A stretch of DNA of 64,000 bases from Azospirillum agricola (GCF_017876095.1 NZ_JAGINM010000005.1:310001-374000); one strand, 5' to 3'. Positions 47,197 through 60,271 are shown, counted from the stretch's first letter. Notes: a model not told the origin generated them from the sequence alone. Program-made: numbers and translations.

Positions 47197-47280
47197 ATGC
47201 TCGACATCCTCGTCCTGGCGCTGACCGCCGGCTTCTTCGCCGGGTCGATCGCCTATGTCCACGCCTGCGACCGGCTGTGA
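47197..47280 (+). CDS. 27-residue membrane microprotein at the head of the kdp operon
   Basis: A 28-codon frame encodes MLDILVLALTAGFFAGSIAY followed by VHACDRL: a single membrane helix with a short polar tail containing one cysteine. GGAGA lies 6 bases before the ATG and its stop is 10 bases before kdpF, so it is very likely translated with the kdp genes. It is not KdpF, which follows. I recall similar unnamed microproteins before kdpF in other bacteria. A role as an accessory of the Kdp complex is inference. Confidence 0.7.
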   Translation: MLDILVLALTAGFFAGSIAYVHACDRL

Positions 47281-47290
47281 GGAGACGGCC

Positions 47291-47380
47291 ATGATCCTCG
47301 ACTACGCGCTGGCCGGTCTCGTGACCGCCGGCCTGCTGGCCTATCTGGTCTACGCCCTGATCCGCCCCGAACGGTTCTGA
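47291..47380 (+). CDS. kdpF: K+-transporting ATPase subunit KdpF
   Basis: The 29-residue single-helix peptide MILDYALAGLVTAGLLAYLV ends in YALIRPERF, the KdpF hallmark. KdpF sits at the KdpA-lipid interface and stabilises the KdpFABC complex. GGAGA precedes the ATG; kdpA starts 12 bases after the stop. Confidence 0.93.
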   Translation: MILDYALAGLVTAGLLAYLVYALIRPERF

Positions 47381-47392
47381 GGAGAGACCCCG

Positions 47393-49102
47393 ATGACCGT
47401 CAACGGCTGGATTCAGATCCTCGTCTTCATCGCGCTGGTGGCCGCCATGGCGCGCCCGCTCGGCGGCTTCATGACCAAGACCTTCAACGGCGAGCGCACG
47501 TTCCTGTCGCCCCTGCTCGGCCCGGTCGAGCGCGGCCTCTACCGTCTGGCCGGCGTCGACGCCAAGGCCGAGCAGCATTGGACGACCTACGCCGTCTCCA
47601 TGCTGCTGTTCAGCGCGGCCGGGATGCTGCTGCTCTACGCCCTGCAACGGGTCCAGGGGCTGCTGCCGCTGAACCCGCAGGGCATGGCGGCGGTGCCCGC
47701 CGACCTCGCCTTCAACACCGCCGCCAGCTTCACCACCAACACCAACTGGCAGAGCTACGGCGGCGAGAGCACCATGGGCCATCTCGTGCAGATGGCCGGG
47801 CTGACGGTGCAGAACTTCGTCTCCGCCGCCACCGGCATCGCGCTGGCCATGGCGCTGGTGCGCGGCTTCGCCCGCACGTCCGCCCGCACGGTCGGCAATT
47901 TCTGGGTCGACCTGACCCGCGCCACCCTCCACGTCCTGCTGCCGCTGGCGCTCCCGATCGCGCTGTTCCTGGTCTGGCAGGGCGTGCCGCAGACGCTGGC
48001 CGGCGCCGTGGACGCCACCACGCTGGAAGGGGCGCGGCAGACCATCTCCCTCGGCCCCGTCGCCTCGCAGGAGGCGATCAAGATGCTGGGCACCAACGGC
48101 GGCGGCTTCTTCAACGCCAACTCGGCGCATCCCTTCGAGAATCCGAACGCGCTGACCAACCTCGTGCAGACGCTGGCGATCTTCGCGATCGGCGCCGCGC
48201 TGACCAACGTCTTCGGCCGCATGGTCGGCGACGAGCGCCAGGGCTGGGCTATCCTCGCCGCCATGGGCCTGCTGTTCGTCGCCGGCGTCGCCGTCTGCTA
48301 CTGGGCCGAGGCCCAGGGCAACCCGGCCTTCGCCGGTTTCGGCGTCGATGGCTCGGCCGGCAACATGGAGGGCAAGGAGACCCGCTTCGGCGTCGCCGCC
48401 TCCGCCCTGTTCGCGGTGGTGACGACGGCGGCCTCCTGCGGCGCGGTCAACGCCATGCACGACAGCTTCATGCCGCTGGGCGGCATGGTGCCGATGGTCA
48501 ACATGATGCTGGGCGAGATCATCGTCGGCGGCGTCGGCGCCGGCCTCTACGGCATGCTGCTGTTCGCCATCGTCGCGCTGTTCGTCGCCGGGCTGATGGT
48601 CGGCCGCACGCCCGAGTATCTCGGCAAGAAGCTGGAGGCGAAGGAGGTCAAGATGACCATGCTCGCCGTGCTCTGCCTGCCGGTCATGATGCTGGGCTTC
48701 ACCGCCCTGGCGGTGGCGACCGACACCGGCACCGCCTCGATGGCCAACGCCGGCCCGCACGGCTATTCGGAGGCGCTCTACGCCTACGTCTCGGCCGCCG
48801 CCAACAACGGCAGCGCCTTCGCGGGGCTGGGCGCCGACACGCTCTGGTACAACCTGACGCTGGCCGTCGGCATGCTGGTCGGCCGCTTCCTGGTGATCGT
48901 GCCGATGCTGGCCATCGCCGGATCGCTGGCGGCCAAGACGCGGGCCCCCGCCTCGGCCGGCACCTTCCCCACCCATGACGGGCTGTTCGTCGGGCTGCTG
49001 GTCGGCGTCATCCTGATCGTCGGCGGCCTCACCTTCTTCCCGGCGCTCGCCCTCGGCCCCATCGTCGAGCATCTCGCGATGGCCGCCGGCACCCTCTTCT
49101 GA
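47393..49102 (+). CDS. kdpA: K+-transporting ATPase subunit KdpA
   Basis: The 569-residue potassium-channel-like subunit carries the selectivity-filter segments. [40 protein letters not shown] and [16 protein letters not shown] are the first three pore loops, and [12 protein letters not shown] is the fourth. Length is normal. GAGGAGAG precedes the ATG. It delivers K+ to KdpB in the high-affinity uptake system used at low external potassium. Confidence 0.98.
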   Translation: MTVNGWIQILVFIALVAAMARPLGGFMTKTFNGERTFLSPLLGPVERGLYRLAGVDAKAEQHWTTYAVSMLLFSAAGMLLLYALQRVQGLLPLNPQGMAAVPADLAFNTAASFTTNTNWQSYGGESTMGHLVQMAGLTVQNFVSAATGIALAMALVRGFARTSARTVGNFWVDLTRATLHVLLPLALPIALFLVWQGVPQTLAGAVDATTLEGARQTISLGPVASQEAIKMLGTNGGGFFNANSAHPFENPNALTNLVQTLAIFAIGAALTNVFGRMVGDERQGWAILAAMGLLFVAGVAVCYWAEAQGNPAFAGFGVDGSAGNMEGKETRFGVAASALFAVVTTAASCGAVNAMHDSFMPLGGMVPMVNMMLGEIIVGGVGAGLYGMLLFAIVALFVAGLMVGRTPEYLGKKLEAKEVKMTMLAVLCLPVMMLGFTALAVATDTGTASMANAGPHGYSEALYAYVSAAANNGSAFAGLGADTLWYNLTLAVGMLVGRFLVIVPMLAIAGSLAAKTRAPASAGTFPTHDGLFVGLLVGVILIVGGLTFFPALALGPIVEHLAMAAGTLF

Positions 49103-49116
49103 TCGGGACCATTCCC

Positions 49117-51267
<2,151 letters not shown>

Positions 51268-51281
51268 GGAAAACGGACATC

Positions 51282-51890
51282 ATGCTGAAGGAACTGCGTC
51301 CGGCCCTGGTCATGACCGCCGCCCTGACGGTCCTCACCGGCCTCGCCTACCCGCTGGCCGTCACCGGCGTCGCCCAGGCGGTGTTTCCCCATCAGGCGAA
51401 CGGCAGCCCGGTCGAGCGCGGCAGCGCCGTGGTCGGGTCGGACCTGATCGGCCAGCCCTTCACGGGCGAGCGCTACTTCCAGCCGCGCCCGTCGGCGACC
51501 GGCGGCCCCGACCCGGCGGATCCGTCCAGGACCGTGCCGCAGCCCTACAACGCCGCGAACTCCGGCGGCTCCAACCTCGGCCCGACCTCCAGGGCGCTGG
51601 CCGAGCGGGTCCAGGCCGAGGCCGAACGGCTGAGGGCGGAGAATCCCGGCGTTCCGGTCCCGGTGGAGCTGGTGACGGCCTCGGGCAGCGGCCTCGACCC
51701 GCACCTGTCGCCCGCCGCCGCCGACTTCCAGGTGCCGCGCGTCGCGCGGGCGCGCGGCATGACCGAGGCGGCGGTGCGCGGTCTCGTCGCCGCCAACACG
51801 GCGCCGCGCGCGCTCGGCTTCCTGGGCGAGCCGACGGTCAACGTCCTGGCGCTCAACCTTGCCCTCGACAAGGCCGCCGGGGGGCGCTAG
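51282..51890 (+). CDS. kdpC: K+-transporting ATPase subunit KdpC
   Basis: The 202-residue single-pass subunit needed for assembly and ATP affinity has the membrane helix at about 8-30 ([20 protein letters not shown]). [34 protein letters not shown] and [20 protein letters not shown] are the conserved periplasmic blocks. It starts 14 bases after the kdpB stop with AAGGA upstream. Confidence 0.97.
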   Translation: MLKELRPALVMTAALTVLTGLAYPLAVTGVAQAVFPHQANGSPVERGSAVVGSDLIGQPFTGERYFQPRPSATGGPDPADPSRTVPQPYNAANSGGSNLGPTSRALAERVQAEAERLRAENPGVPVPVELVTASGSGLDPHLSPAAADFQVPRVARARGMTEAAVRGLVAANTAPRALGFLGEPTVNVLALNLALDKAAGGR

Positions 51891-51947
51891 CAGGGCGTGG
51901 GAGCCGGATGCCGGCATCGATGGAAGGACGCGGATGGGAACGACGCG

Positions 51948-54749
51948 ATGACCGGGGACCGCCCCGCCCCCCACCCCGCCCCCCGGGCCACCCCCCGGCC
52001 CGGCCAGCGCGGCGGCCGGCCGTCGCCGGACGCCCTGCTGCGTCAGGCGGCGCGGGAGGAGCGCGGCCGGCTCAAGATCTTCCTCGGCGCCGCCCCCGGC
52101 GTCGGCAAGACCTTCGAGATGCTGCAAACCGCCCGCGCCAAGGCCGCCGAGGGCATCGACATCGTGATCGGCGTGGTCGAGACCCACGGGCGCCGCGAGA
52201 CCGAGGCGCTGCTCGCCGGGCTGGAGACGATCCCGCGCCGCCGCGCCGACCACAGGGGCCACGCGCTGGACGAGATGGATCTCGACGCCATCCTCGCCCG
52301 CCGGCCGGCGGTCGCCCTGGTCGACGAGCTGGCCCACACCAACGCCCCCGGCAGCCGGCACGCCAAGCGCTACCTCGACGTCGAGGAGCTGCTGGCCGCC
52401 GGCATCGACGTCTACAGCACGCTGAACATCCAGCATGTCGAAAGCCTGAACGACGTCGTCGCCAAGATCACCCGCGTCCGCGTGCGCGAGACGGTGCCCG
52501 ATTCGATCCTCGACCGCGCCGACGACATCGAGGTCGTCGACATCGCCCCCGACGACCTGATCCAGCGCCTGCAACAGGGCAAGATCTATCTCCCGCGCAC
52601 GGCGGAACGGGCGATCCGCCATTACTTCTCCCCCGGCAACCTCACCGCGCTGCGCGAGCTGGCGCTGCGCCGCACCGCCGAGCGCGTCGACGAGCAGCTG
52701 CTCACCCACATGCAGGCGCACGCCATCGCCGGCCCCTGGGCGGCCGGCGAGCGGCTGCTGGTCTGCGTCAACGAGGACGCCGCCGGCGCCGCGCTGGTCC
52801 GCTACGCCCGCCGGCAGGCCGAGCGGCTGCGCGCCCGCTGGGGGGCCATCCATGTCGAGACGAGCCGCGCGCTGCGCCTGACCGAGGCCGAGCGCGACCG
52901 CATCGCCGACACGCTGCGGCTGGTCGAGCGGCTGGGCGGCGAGGCGGTGACGCTGCCGGGACGCGACGTCGCCGACACCGTCATCGAGCACGCGCTCGCC
53001 AACAACGTCACCCACATCGTCATCGCCAGATCGGACCGCCCGCGCTGGTCGGAGCGGCTGCGCGGGTCGGTGGCGCACAGCCTGATCCGCAAGGCCGGCG
53101 ACATCAGCGTCCACGTCATCGCCGGCGACTCCGCCGAACCGATTCCGCCCAAGACCGTCCGGACCGCCGAGGCGCGGCGGCGCCCCTTCGCGTGGTGGCC
53201 CTACGCCGCCAGCACCGGCTACGTGGCGGCGGCGCTGGGGGTCGGCGAGCTGCTGCAACGGGCGATGGCGCTGAACAACATGGCGCTGGTCTTCCTCACC
53301 GCCGTGCTGGCGAGCGCCGTCACCGGCGGGCTGGGGCCGTCGCTCTACGCCAGCGTCGTCAGCGTGCTGGCCTTCAACTACTTCTTCCTGCCGCCGCTCT
53401 ACACCCTCGACGTCTCCGATCCGGAGAACATCGTCGCGCTGTTCTTCTTCGCGGTGGTGGCGGCCATCGCCAGCAACCTGACCGCCCGCGTGCGCGCCCA
53501 GGCGGTGACGGCGCGGGCGCGGGCGCGGACGACGGAGGATCTCTACCTGTTCAGCCGCAAGCTGGCCGGCGTCGTCACCATGGACGATCTGCTGTGGGCC
53601 ACCGCCTACCAGATCGCCGCGATGCTGAAGGTGCATGTCGTGCTGCTGCTGCCGGAGGAGGGCGGCGGCCTGGCGGTGCGCGCCGGCTACCCGCCGGAGG
53701 ACGTCCTCGCGGAGGCCGATCTGGGAGCGGCGGTCTGGGCCTGGGAGAACAACCGGGCGACCGGGCGCGGGGCCGACACGCTGCCCGGCGCCCAATGGCT
53801 GTTCCTGCCGATGCGCACCGGGCGCGGCCCGGTCGCCGTCGTCGGCATCGACACCGGGGACGGAAAGGGCGGCGGGAAGGGCGGCGGTCTCCTGAGCCCC
53901 GACCAGCGCCGCCTGCTCGACGCGCTGATCGACCAGGCCGCCCTGGCGATCGAGCGGGTGACGCTGGCCGAGGCCGTCGACCGCGCCAGGCTGGCGGCGG
54001 AGACCGAGCGGCTGCGCTCGGCGCTGCTGACCTCGATCTCGCACGATCTGCGGACTCCGCTCGCCTCCATCCTCGGCTCGGCCACCAGCCTCAACAGCTA
54101 CGGCCCCATGCTGGACGAGGCCGCCCGCACGGAGCTGACCGCGACGATCCAGGAGGAGGCGGAGCGGCTGAACCGCTTCATCGCCAACCTGCTGGACATG
54201 ACCCGGCTGGAATCCGGCGCGGTCCGGCCGCGCGCCGGCGCGGTCGACCTCGCCGAGCTGGTCGGCAGCGCGCTGGAGCGGGTGCGGCGCATCCTGGCCG
54301 GGCACCGGGTGGCGCTCGATCTCGCCGCCGATCTGCCGATGGTCGAGGTCGACGCCGTGCTGTTCGAGCAGGCGCTGTTCAACCTGCTGGACAACGCCGG
54401 CAAATACGCCCCGGCCGGGTCGCTGATCACGGTGCGGGCGCGGCGGGAGGGGGAGGGGCGCGTGCGCATCGAGGTGCTCGACGAGGGGAACGGGATTCCC
54501 GAACAGGATCTCGACCGCATCTTCGACAAGTTCTACCGTGTCCACGCCCAGGACCGGCAGCGGGCCGGCACCGGGCTGGGCCTGTCGATCTGCCGGGGCT
54601 TCGTCGAGGCGATGGGGGGACGCGTCACCGCCGGCAACCGCGCGGACCGCGCGGGCGCCGTCTTCACGCTGCTCCTTCCCGAGGCCGCCGCGATGCCGGG
54701 GCTGGAGTCGGGCGTGGAACCGGGCCGGGACGGGGAGATGGAGCCGTGA
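51948..54749 (+). CDS. kdpD: K+-responsive sensor histidine kinase KdpD
   Basis: This 933-residue sensor controls kdp expression in response to potassium and ionic strength. The N-terminal KdpD domain has Walker [10 protein letters not shown] (47-55) and [13 protein letters not shown] (126-138). A Usp-like domain spans about 265-395, four membrane helices lie at about 415-510, then a GAF-like region. The kinase has His699 in [10 protein letters not shown] and an HATPase_c domain with [12 protein letters not shown] and [10 protein letters not shown] short Gly/Lys-rich stretch ([11 protein letters not shown], about 637-647) is inserted before the kinase. The ATG at 51948 is preferred over a GTG at 51897. 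Confidence 0.96.
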   Translation: MTGDRPAPHPAPRATPRPGQRGGRPSPDALLRQAAREERGRLKIFLGAAPGVGKTFEMLQTARAKAAEGIDIVIGVVETHGRRETEALLAGLETIPRRRADHRGHALDEMDLDAILARRPAVALVDELAHTNAPGSRHAKRYLDVEELLAAGIDVYSTLNIQHVESLNDVVAKITRVRVRETVPDSILDRADDIEVVDIAPDDLIQRLQQGKIYLPRTAERAIRHYFSPGNLTALRELALRRTAERVDEQLLTHMQAHAIAGPWAAGERLLVCVNEDAAGAALVRYARRQAERLRARWGAIHVETSRALRLTEAERDRIADTLRLVERLGGEAVTLPGRDVADTVIEHALANNVTHIVIARSDRPRWSERLRGSVAHSLIRKAGDISVHVIAGDSAEPIPPKTVRTAEARRRPFAWWPYAASTGYVAAALGVGELLQRAMALNNMALVFLTAVLASAVTGGLGPSLYASVVSVLAFNYFFLPPLYTLDVSDPENIVALFFFAVVAAIASNLTARVRAQAVTARARARTTEDLYLFSRKLAGVVTMDDLLWATAYQIAAMLKVHVVLLLPEEGGGLAVRAGYPPEDVLAEADLGAAVWAWENNRATGRGADTLPGAQWLFLPMRTGRGPVAVVGIDTGDGKGGGKGGGLLSPDQRRLLDALIDQAALAIERVTLAEAVDRARLAAETERLRSALLTSISHDLRTPLASILGSATSLNSYGPMLDEAARTELTATIQEEAERLNRFIANLLDMTRLESGAVRPRAGAVDLAELVGSALERVRRILAGHRVALDLAADLPMVEVDAVLFEQALFNLLDNAGKYAPAGSLITVRARREGEGRVRIEVLDEGNGIPEQDLDRIFDKFYRVHAQDRQRAGTGLGLSICRGFVEAMGGRVTAGNRADRAGAVFTLLLPEAAAMPGLESGVEPGRDGEMEP

Positions 54750-55444
54750 AGTCGGAAAGCATGCCGCTGCGTGTCCTGGTCGTCGACGACGAGCCGCCGA
54801 TCCGGCGCTTCCTGCGCACCAGCCTGACCGCCCAGGGCTACGAGGTCGCCGAGGCCGAGGACGGCGGCGCGGCGCTGGAGGAGGTGCGGCGGAGGCCCCC
54901 CGACGTGCTGGTCCTCGACCTCGGGCTGCCCGGCCTCGACGGGCTGGAGGTGATCCGGCGGCTGCGCGACGGCGGCGCCTCCCTGCCGGTCATCGTGCTG
55001 TCGAGCCGGGCGGACGAGGCCGGCAAGGTCGAGGCGCTCGACCTCGGCGCCGACGACTACGTGACCAAGCCCTTCGGGATGGACGAGCTGCTGGCGCGCA
55101 TCCGCGCCGCCCTGCGCCACCGGCTGCAACGGCAGGGCGAGCGGCCGCTGTTCCGCAGCGGCGCCCTGGCGGTCGATCTGGTGCGGCGGATCGTGACGGT
55201 GCAAGGGACGGAGGTGAAGCTGTCGCCGCGCGAGTACGACCTGCTGCGCCTCCTGGTGGCGCACGCCGGCAAGGTGCTGACCCACCGCTTCATCCTCAAG
55301 GAGGTCTGGGGCGCCGACACCGACGTCCAGTATCTGCGCATCTACATCCGCCAGCTCCGCCAGAAGATCGAGCCCGATCCCGAGCGCCCCCACCACATCC
55401 TGACCGAGACCGGGGTCGGCTACCGCCTGCGCGCGCCGGACTGA
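54746..55444 (+). CDS. kdpE: Response regulator KdpE (OmpR family)
   Basis: The 232-residue regulator has its receiver Asp in [13 protein letters not shown], the acidic pair VVDDE and the lysine in YVTKPF. The winged helix contains [20 protein letters not shown] and [16 protein letters not shown]. The GTG start overlaps the kdpD stop (GTGA) with GGGAGATGGAG upstream; [10 protein letters not shown] five codons later is the alternative. It pairs with KdpD and should act on the region before the 27-residue gene. Confidence 0.96.
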   Translation: MKSESMPLRVLVVDDEPPIRRFLRTSLTAQGYEVAEAEDGGAALEEVRRRPPDVLVLDLGLPGLDGLEVIRRLRDGGASLPVIVLSSRADEAGKVEALDLGADDYVTKPFGMDELLARIRAALRHRLQRQGERPLFRSGALAVDLVRRIVTVQGTEVKLSPREYDLLRLLVAHAGKVLTHRFILKEVWGADTDVQYLRIYIRQLRQKIEPDPERPHHILTETGVGYRLRAPD

Positions 55445-55478
55445 GAGCGCCGGCCGGCCGCTCCAACGGATCCCGCCC

Positions 55479-56768
55479 CTACCCGCGCAGCAGCTCCAGC
55501 GTCGCCAGCGCCATCACCTTGGCCGAGCGCTCCATGTCGTCGATGCCGACATACTCGTCGGGCTGGTGCGCGAGGTCGAGGATGCCGGGGCCGTAGGCGA
55601 TGCAGTCCTTCAGATGGCCGATCCGCACGACATGCTTCTGGTCGTAGGTGCCGGGCGACACCACCCGTTCGGCCGGGCGGCCGAGCACCGTCTCGATGGC
55701 GCCGGCCACCGCCCGCACCACCGGCGCGTCGGCGTCGGTCATCGTCGGCAGGAAGGCCAGCACCTCGCGCAGGCCGTAGTCGAAGCCGGGGCGGCGGGCG
55801 CGCAGATCCTCCAGGATGGCGACGATCTCGCCACGCACCGCCTCGGGATCCTCCTCGATCAGATAGCGGCGGTCGATCACCATGCGGCAGCGGTCGGGCA
55901 CCATCGGGCTCGGCAGCCCGTCATGGTCGTCGCGCTGGCCGCCGTGGATGGCGTTGATGTTGATGGTCGATCGCCGCGCCCCCTCCGGCACCACCGGCAT
56001 GGCGGTTTGCCGGCCGGCGAGGCGGGGGATCAACTCCTCCTCGATGCGGTGCAGGACGGCGCCCATGTGGCGCACCGCGCAGTTGCCGAGGAAGGGCATG
56101 GAGCCGTGGGCGACGCGCCCCCTGGTCTCGATCTCCGCCCACCAGACGCCGCGATGGCCGACGCAGACGCGGTCGACGTTCAGCGGCTCCGGGATGATGA
56201 CGTGGTCGACGCGCGGCTTGGAGAAATAGCCGAGCGTCGCCAGATGCCCGACCCCGCCGAAGCCGCCGGACTCCTCGTCCACCGTCCCGGAGATCTCGAT
56301 GGCTCCCGCCGGCAGCAGCCCCTCGTCGAGCAGCGCCTCGACCGCGACGATGGAGGCGGCGATGCCGCCCTTCATGTCGCAGGCGCCGCGCCCGTAGACC
56401 CGCCCATCGCGCACCACCCCCTCGAAGGGATCGACCGTCCAGCCCTGGCCGGGCGGCACCACGTCGATGTGGCCGTTGAAATGCACGCAGGGTCCGGGCC
56501 GCCCGCCCTCGACGCGGGCGACGACGTTGGTGCGCGGGTAGCGGTCGCTGTCGCCGGCGGCACCCACCGCCCGCACATACTCCACCGCGAATCCGCGCGC
56601 GGCGAGGCGCCGGCCGATCAGCTCGGCGCAATCGGCGTAGGCGTCGCCCGGCGGGTTGACGGTGGGCACGCGGATGAGGTCGCGGGTCAGCGCCACCAGA
56701 TCGTCGCGGCGGTCCTCGATGCGGCGGAACAGGGCGTCGGCGCTGGCGGAAGGGGCGTGGGGCGGCAT
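55479..56768 (-). CDS. M20-family deacylase/peptidase (ArgE/DapE type)
   Basis: This 429-residue di-zinc hydrolase removes an acyl group from an amino acid-like substrate. Metal ligands are in VHFNGHIDVVPPG, GRGACDMKGG and the catalytic Glu pair GTVDEESGGFGG. The dimerisation domain is in the middle (INAIHGGQRDDHDG) and the last histidine is in ILDLAHQPDEYV. It is annotated by resemblance as an acetylornithine deacetylase or succinyl-diaminopimelate desuccinylase relative; the true substrate is open. The gene converges on kdpE and is divergent from the hydratase gene. A 12-base tandem duplication (56827-56850) lies in its upstream region. Confidence 0.88.
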   Translation of the reverse strand: MPPHAPSASADALFRRIEDRRDDLVALTRDLIRVPTVNPPGDAYADCAELIGRRLAARGFAVEYVRAVGAAGDSDRYPRTNVVARVEGGRPGPCVHFNGHIDVVPPGQGWTVDPFEGVVRDGRVYGRGACDMKGGIAASIVAVEALLDEGLLPAGAIEISGTVDEESGGFGGVGHLATLGYFSKPRVDHVIIPEPLNVDRVCVGHRGVWWAEIETRGRVAHGSMPFLGNCAVRHMGAVLHRIEEELIPRLAGRQTAMPVVPEGARRSTININAIHGGQRDDHDGLPSPMVPDRCRMVIDRRYLIEEDPEAVRGEIVAILEDLRARRPGFDYGLREVLAFLPTMTDADAPVVRAVAGAIETVLGRPAERVVSPGTYDQKHVVRIGHLKDCIAYGPGILDLAHQPDEYVGIDDMERSAKVMALATLELLRG

Positions 56769-56940
56769 GGCGTCTCCCGGACGATCGGTCCCGCCAAGTG
56801 TCCACCCTCCCCGCCCGTTCGTCCAGCCTTCCGGTCATCCTTCCGGTCATGGGAGGGCGGCGAAGGCTTCCGCCCGGCGGCCGGCGCCGCTACAGTCCGC
56901 CGATCATGATTCTCCGACCCTCATTCCTGGAGCACACAAG

Positions 56941-57780
56941 ATGACCGTGACGCATCCCGTCGGACTCGACCGTCCGGCGCTCGACGCGTCGGCCATCGCC
57001 GACGCCGCCGCCCGTTTCGTCGCCGGACGCCGCTCGGCGGTCGGGTTCGACGATTTCCCCGGCCCGCTGCCGGAGGATCTGTCGTCCGCCTACGCCATCC
57101 AGATGGCGGCCACCGCCGCCTGGAACGACCGGCTGGCCGGCTGGAAGGTCGCCCTCGTGCCGCCGGCGCTGGAGGAGACGCTGGGCGCCCGCCGCTTCAT
57201 CGGCCCGGTCTTCGCCGGCACGGTCGCCCGCGCGGGCGAGGGCGAGCTGTCCTTCGCGCTGATCCCCGGCGGCTTCGGCGCGGTCGAGGCCGAGTTCGTC
57301 GTCCGCGTCGCCGCCGACGCCCCGGCCGACAAGCTGGACTACACGGCGACCGAGGCCGGCGCCTTCATCGCCGCCGTCCACGCCGGGATCGAGGTCGCCG
57401 GCAGCCCGCTGTCGACCGTCACCAGGCTGGGGCCGACCGCCGCCGCCTCGACCTTCGGCAACAACCTCGGCCTCGTCGTCGGCCCCGAGCTTCCGGGCGG
57501 CGTCGACGGGCTCGACGCCCTGCGCTCGGAGGTCGTGATCGACGGCCAGAGCGTCGGCGTCGGCAGCGCCGCCAACATCCCCGGCGGCGTCGCCTCGGCG
57601 GTCGCCTTCGCGCTCGGCATGGCGGCCCGGCTCGGCCGGCCGCTGAAGGCCGGGCAATGGGTGTCGACCGGCGCGCTGAGCGGCGTGCACGCCATCGCCA
57701 TCGGCCAGCAGGCCCGCGTCACCTTCACCGGCCAGGAGCCGATGAGCGGCACCGCCGTCGCGGCCTCCGCGGTGGCCTGA
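56941..57780 (+). CDS. 2-keto-4-pentenoate hydratase-like protein (MhpD/FAH fold)
   Basis: This 279-residue member of the hydratase/decarboxylase family acts on 2-hydroxy-dienoates in aromatic meta-cleavage pathways. SSAYAIQMAATAAWNDRLAG and GWKVALVP are the N-terminal motifs, VEAEFVVRVA holds the Glu-x-Glu metal ligands, and VSTGALSGVHAIAIGQ is the end block. It stands alone, without other meta-cleavage genes nearby, so the role is uncertain. ATGACCGTG at 56941 begins right after an A-rich stretch. Confidence 0.85.
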   Translation: MTVTHPVGLDRPALDASAIADAAARFVAGRRSAVGFDDFPGPLPEDLSSAYAIQMAATAAWNDRLAGWKVALVPPALEETLGARRFIGPVFAGTVARAGEGELSFALIPGGFGAVEAEFVVRVAADAPADKLDYTATEAGAFIAAVHAGIEVAGSPLSTVTRLGPTAAASTFGNNLGLVVGPELPGGVDGLDALRSEVVIDGQSVGVGSAANIPGGVASAVAFALGMAARLGRPLKAGQWVSTGALSGVHAIAIGQQARVTFTGQEPMSGTAVAASAVA

Positions 57781-57840
57781 CCGGGACGGAAGGCCCGGCC
57801 GCCCCGGCGACGCGGCGGCCGGTTCCGTCACCACGTCACG

Positions 57841-60171
57841 TCACCACTTCACGGTGGCGTGGACCAGGAAGGAGCGCCCGGCCTCCAGGTAGCGGCGGCG
57901 GTCGGCGGCGGTCTGCGACACGCCGACGACGTTGATGTAATTGTAATATTCCTTGTCGAACAGGTTGTTGACCGAGGCGCCGAGCGACAGGTGCTCGGTC
58001 GGGTTGACGTAGGCCGCCAGATCGACCGTGGTGGCGGAGGGCGCCTTCAGGTAGGCCGGGCTGCTGACGTCGTCGTCCTTCTTCGCCATCGCGTGGGTGG
58101 CGACGATCCGGGCGCCCCACAGATCCTCCGGCGCGCTGTAGGACAGGCCGGCGTTGACGGTGAGCGGCGCAACCTCGTCGATCGCGGTGCCGCCGTCGAT
58201 GTCGAAGCCGCGCGCGAAGGCCGCCGCGCCGAACAGCGCCCAGCCCGGCCGGAAGCGCCACTCGCCCTTGCCCTCGACGCCGAAGATCTCGACGTTGGCG
58301 ACGTTCTGCGACTGGTAGCGCAGCAGGCCGCCGCCGCTGGTGCCGACCGACCGCTGCGCGATGAAGTTCTTGTAGCGGTTGTAGTATCCCGAGACCTGGA
58401 AGCTCGACCGGTCGCCGAACTTGCCGCGCACGCCCGCCTCGACGCCGTTGCTGGTCTCCGGCTGGAGGTTGGGGTTGGGCAGCACCTCGTAGCCGTAGGT
58501 CGGGTTCGAGAAGCCGAGGTTGGCGTCGTCGTAGGGCGGCGCGCGGAAGCCGTGGGCGTACTGGCCGAACACCGAATATTCGCGGGTCAGCTCGTAGGTG
58601 ACGCCGAACTTGGGCGACAGCGCCAGCTTGTCGAGCTTGGCCGGGGCGGACGAGCTGTTGGCGGCCAGATAGGCGGCGTCCACCTCCGGGTTCATCCGGT
58701 AATAGTCGAGCCGCAGGGCCGGCACCAGGCGCAGCCGGTCGATGGTGATCTCGTCCTGGACATAGCCGCCGACCATCAGCGTGCCGGTGTTGGGGAAGGT
58801 GCGGCTGGGGTAGCTGTCGCCGTTGTAGCTCTTGGCGGTGGCGCCGGTCGCGCCGTTGGTCAGCGTGACGTCGCGCAGGCGCTCGGTCTGGATGTAGTCG
58901 GTGCTCAGCCCGTAGGAGATGCGGTTCGGCAGCCCGAACAGCGTCGCGTCCGACCGGAAATTCACGGCGGCGCCCAGGATGACCTGCTCGGACTCGTTGC
59001 GCGTCTCCTCGCGCAGGGTCGAGCGCGCCGGGAACAGCGTGTTGGTCGAGGTCGCGACGGCGCTGTTGCGGGTGCGGTTCTCCCGGCGGTCGAAGCCGGT
59101 GGCGTAGGCGCGCCAGTCGATGTGGTCGATGAAGCCGACGGGCGCGTCGTGGGCGTGGTCGAGGCTGATGCGCCAGCGCCGCGCCTCGTCGTCGCTGGCG
59201 GATCCCGCGATGGTTCCGCGCGTGATGCGCGGCGGGGCCATCGAGAAGATGTAGCTGGCCGCGCCGCCGACGTCGTTGCGCAGGGTGGTGTCGGTGTCGC
59301 GCTGGAAATACTCGCCGGTGATCGTGATCCTGTCGGGGCCGTGGTCCCAGACCAGCTTGGCGAGCGCGTTGTTGCCCTCGTAATCCTGCGGGTTGCGGAA
59401 GCCGCCGTCCCTGGACTTGTACTCCTTGCCGTCGCGCCGGGTGAAGACGCCGAGGATCGAGAAGTCGCCCGACCGCATCGCCGCCGTCCCCGTCTCGGAG
59501 AAGGACGAATCGACGCTGTCGTAGGCGCCCTTCAGCGAGGCGAAGTAATCCTTGCCGGGACGCAGATAGTCGGCCGGATCCTTGGTGACGTAGCTGACGA
59601 CGCCGCCCAGCGCGTCGGAGCCGTGCAGCGCCGAGGACGGGCCGCGCACGATCTCGACCTGCTTGAGCGCGTCGAAATCGACGATGTCGCGGTTGTAGCC
59701 CGCCGACGGCCCGGCCGACGCCGGGCTTTCGGGCAGGCGCGTGCCGTCGACCTGCATCAGGATGCGGTTGTTGGTGATGCCGCGGATGGCGAAGCCGCCG
59801 GCGCCGGCGCGGGCCGGGGAGTTGCTGACCGTGACGCCCGGCTCGTAGCGCGGCAGATCCTGGAGACGGTGCAGGCCGCGCCTCTCGATCTCCTCCTCCC
59901 CGATGACCGAGATCGTCGCCGTGGACTCGTCGACCCGCCGCTCGCCACGGTCGCTGTAGACCGTCACCGCGTCGAGGATCGTCACCGGCGCCGGCTTCTG
60001 GGCGGTCTGGGCAGGCACGGTCTGGGCAGGCGCGGTCTGGGCCATCGCCTGCGGCGCCGCCAGCGTCAGCGCCGACGCCGACAGCCACAGCGCCCGGCGC
60101 AGCCAGCCGGAGCCGGTCCGCGCCGACGCGCGGGCGTGGCGGCGCGGGGGAGTGAGGGATTCGGTCGTCAT
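57841..60171 (-). CDS. TonB-dependent haem/haemoglobin receptor
   Basis: The 776-residue outer-membrane receptor has a long signal peptide (about 44 residues, ending QAMA), a TonB box-like DAVTVYSD region, the plug (about 70-190) and a 22-strand barrel ending in W. The haem-receptor motif FRAP (about 539, FRAPPYDDANLGF) is followed by NPNLQPE (about 563), the FRAP/NPNL box of haem/haemoglobin receptors. It imports haem across the outer membrane. A Fur-type box lies at 60247-60264. A 13-base tandem duplication spans its stop codon (57826-57851), and a 15-base repeat encodes the AQT/PAQT stretch just after the signal peptide. Confidence 0.92.
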   Translation of the reverse strand: MTTESLTPPRRHARASARTGSGWLRRALWLSASALTLAAPQAMAQTAPAQTVPAQTAQKPAPVTILDAVTVYSDRGERRVDESTATISVIGEEEIERRGLHRLQDLPRYEPGVTVSNSPARAGAGGFAIRGITNNRILMQVDGTRLPESPASAGPSAGYNRDIVDFDALKQVEIVRGPSSALHGSDALGGVVSYVTKDPADYLRPGKDYFASLKGAYDSVDSSFSETGTAAMRSGDFSILGVFTRRDGKEYKSRDGGFRNPQDYEGNNALAKLVWDHGPDRITITGEYFQRDTDTTLRNDVGGAASYIFSMAPPRITRGTIAGSASDDEARRWRISLDHAHDAPVGFIDHIDWRAYATGFDRRENRTRNSAVATSTNTLFPARSTLREETRNESEQVILGAAVNFRSDATLFGLPNRISYGLSTDYIQTERLRDVTLTNGATGATAKSYNGDSYPSRTFPNTGTLMVGGYVQDEITIDRLRLVPALRLDYYRMNPEVDAAYLAANSSSAPAKLDKLALSPKFGVTYELTREYSVFGQYAHGFRAPPYDDANLGFSNPTYGYEVLPNPNLQPETSNGVEAGVRGKFGDRSSFQVSGYYNRYKNFIAQRSVGTSGGGLLRYQSQNVANVEIFGVEGKGEWRFRPGWALFGAAAFARGFDIDGGTAIDEVAPLTVNAGLSYSAPEDLWGARIVATHAMAKKDDDVSSPAYLKAPSATTVDLAAYVNPTEHLSLGASVNNLFDKEYYNYINVVGVSQTAADRRRYLEAGRSFLVHATVKW
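60003..60042 (-). repeat. 15-bp tandem repeat near the TonB receptor N-terminus
   Basis: CGGTCTGGGCAGGCA and CGGTCTGGGCAGGCG are adjacent, with 10 bases of a third unit. They encode a repeated PAQTx just after the signal peptide. Confidence 0.88.
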
Positions 60172-60246
60172 GGTCTCTCCTTCGCCTTTTTTTTCTGGGT
60201 CGCGCCGTGCGTTGGAAGGCCGCCGGCACGACGACGCCAGTGTCGA

Positions 60247-60264
60247 TATTGATTATTATTCGCA
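60247..60264 (-). promoter_or_regulatory. Fur-type iron box upstream of the haem receptor
   Basis: On the minus strand TGCGAATAATAATCAATA matches the 7-1-7 layout of Fur-type boxes (consensus like TGATAAT-N-ATTATCA) and shares most positions with the sites at 60958 and 63202. It is 76 bases before the receptor start. Confidence 0.65.
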
Positions 60265-60271
60265 ATTCAAG

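Noticed and set aside
45602..49072. 1156-codon minus-strand frame opposite the receptor and kdpA
   Set aside because: It crosses an intergenic region and antisense of two certain genes; no motif.
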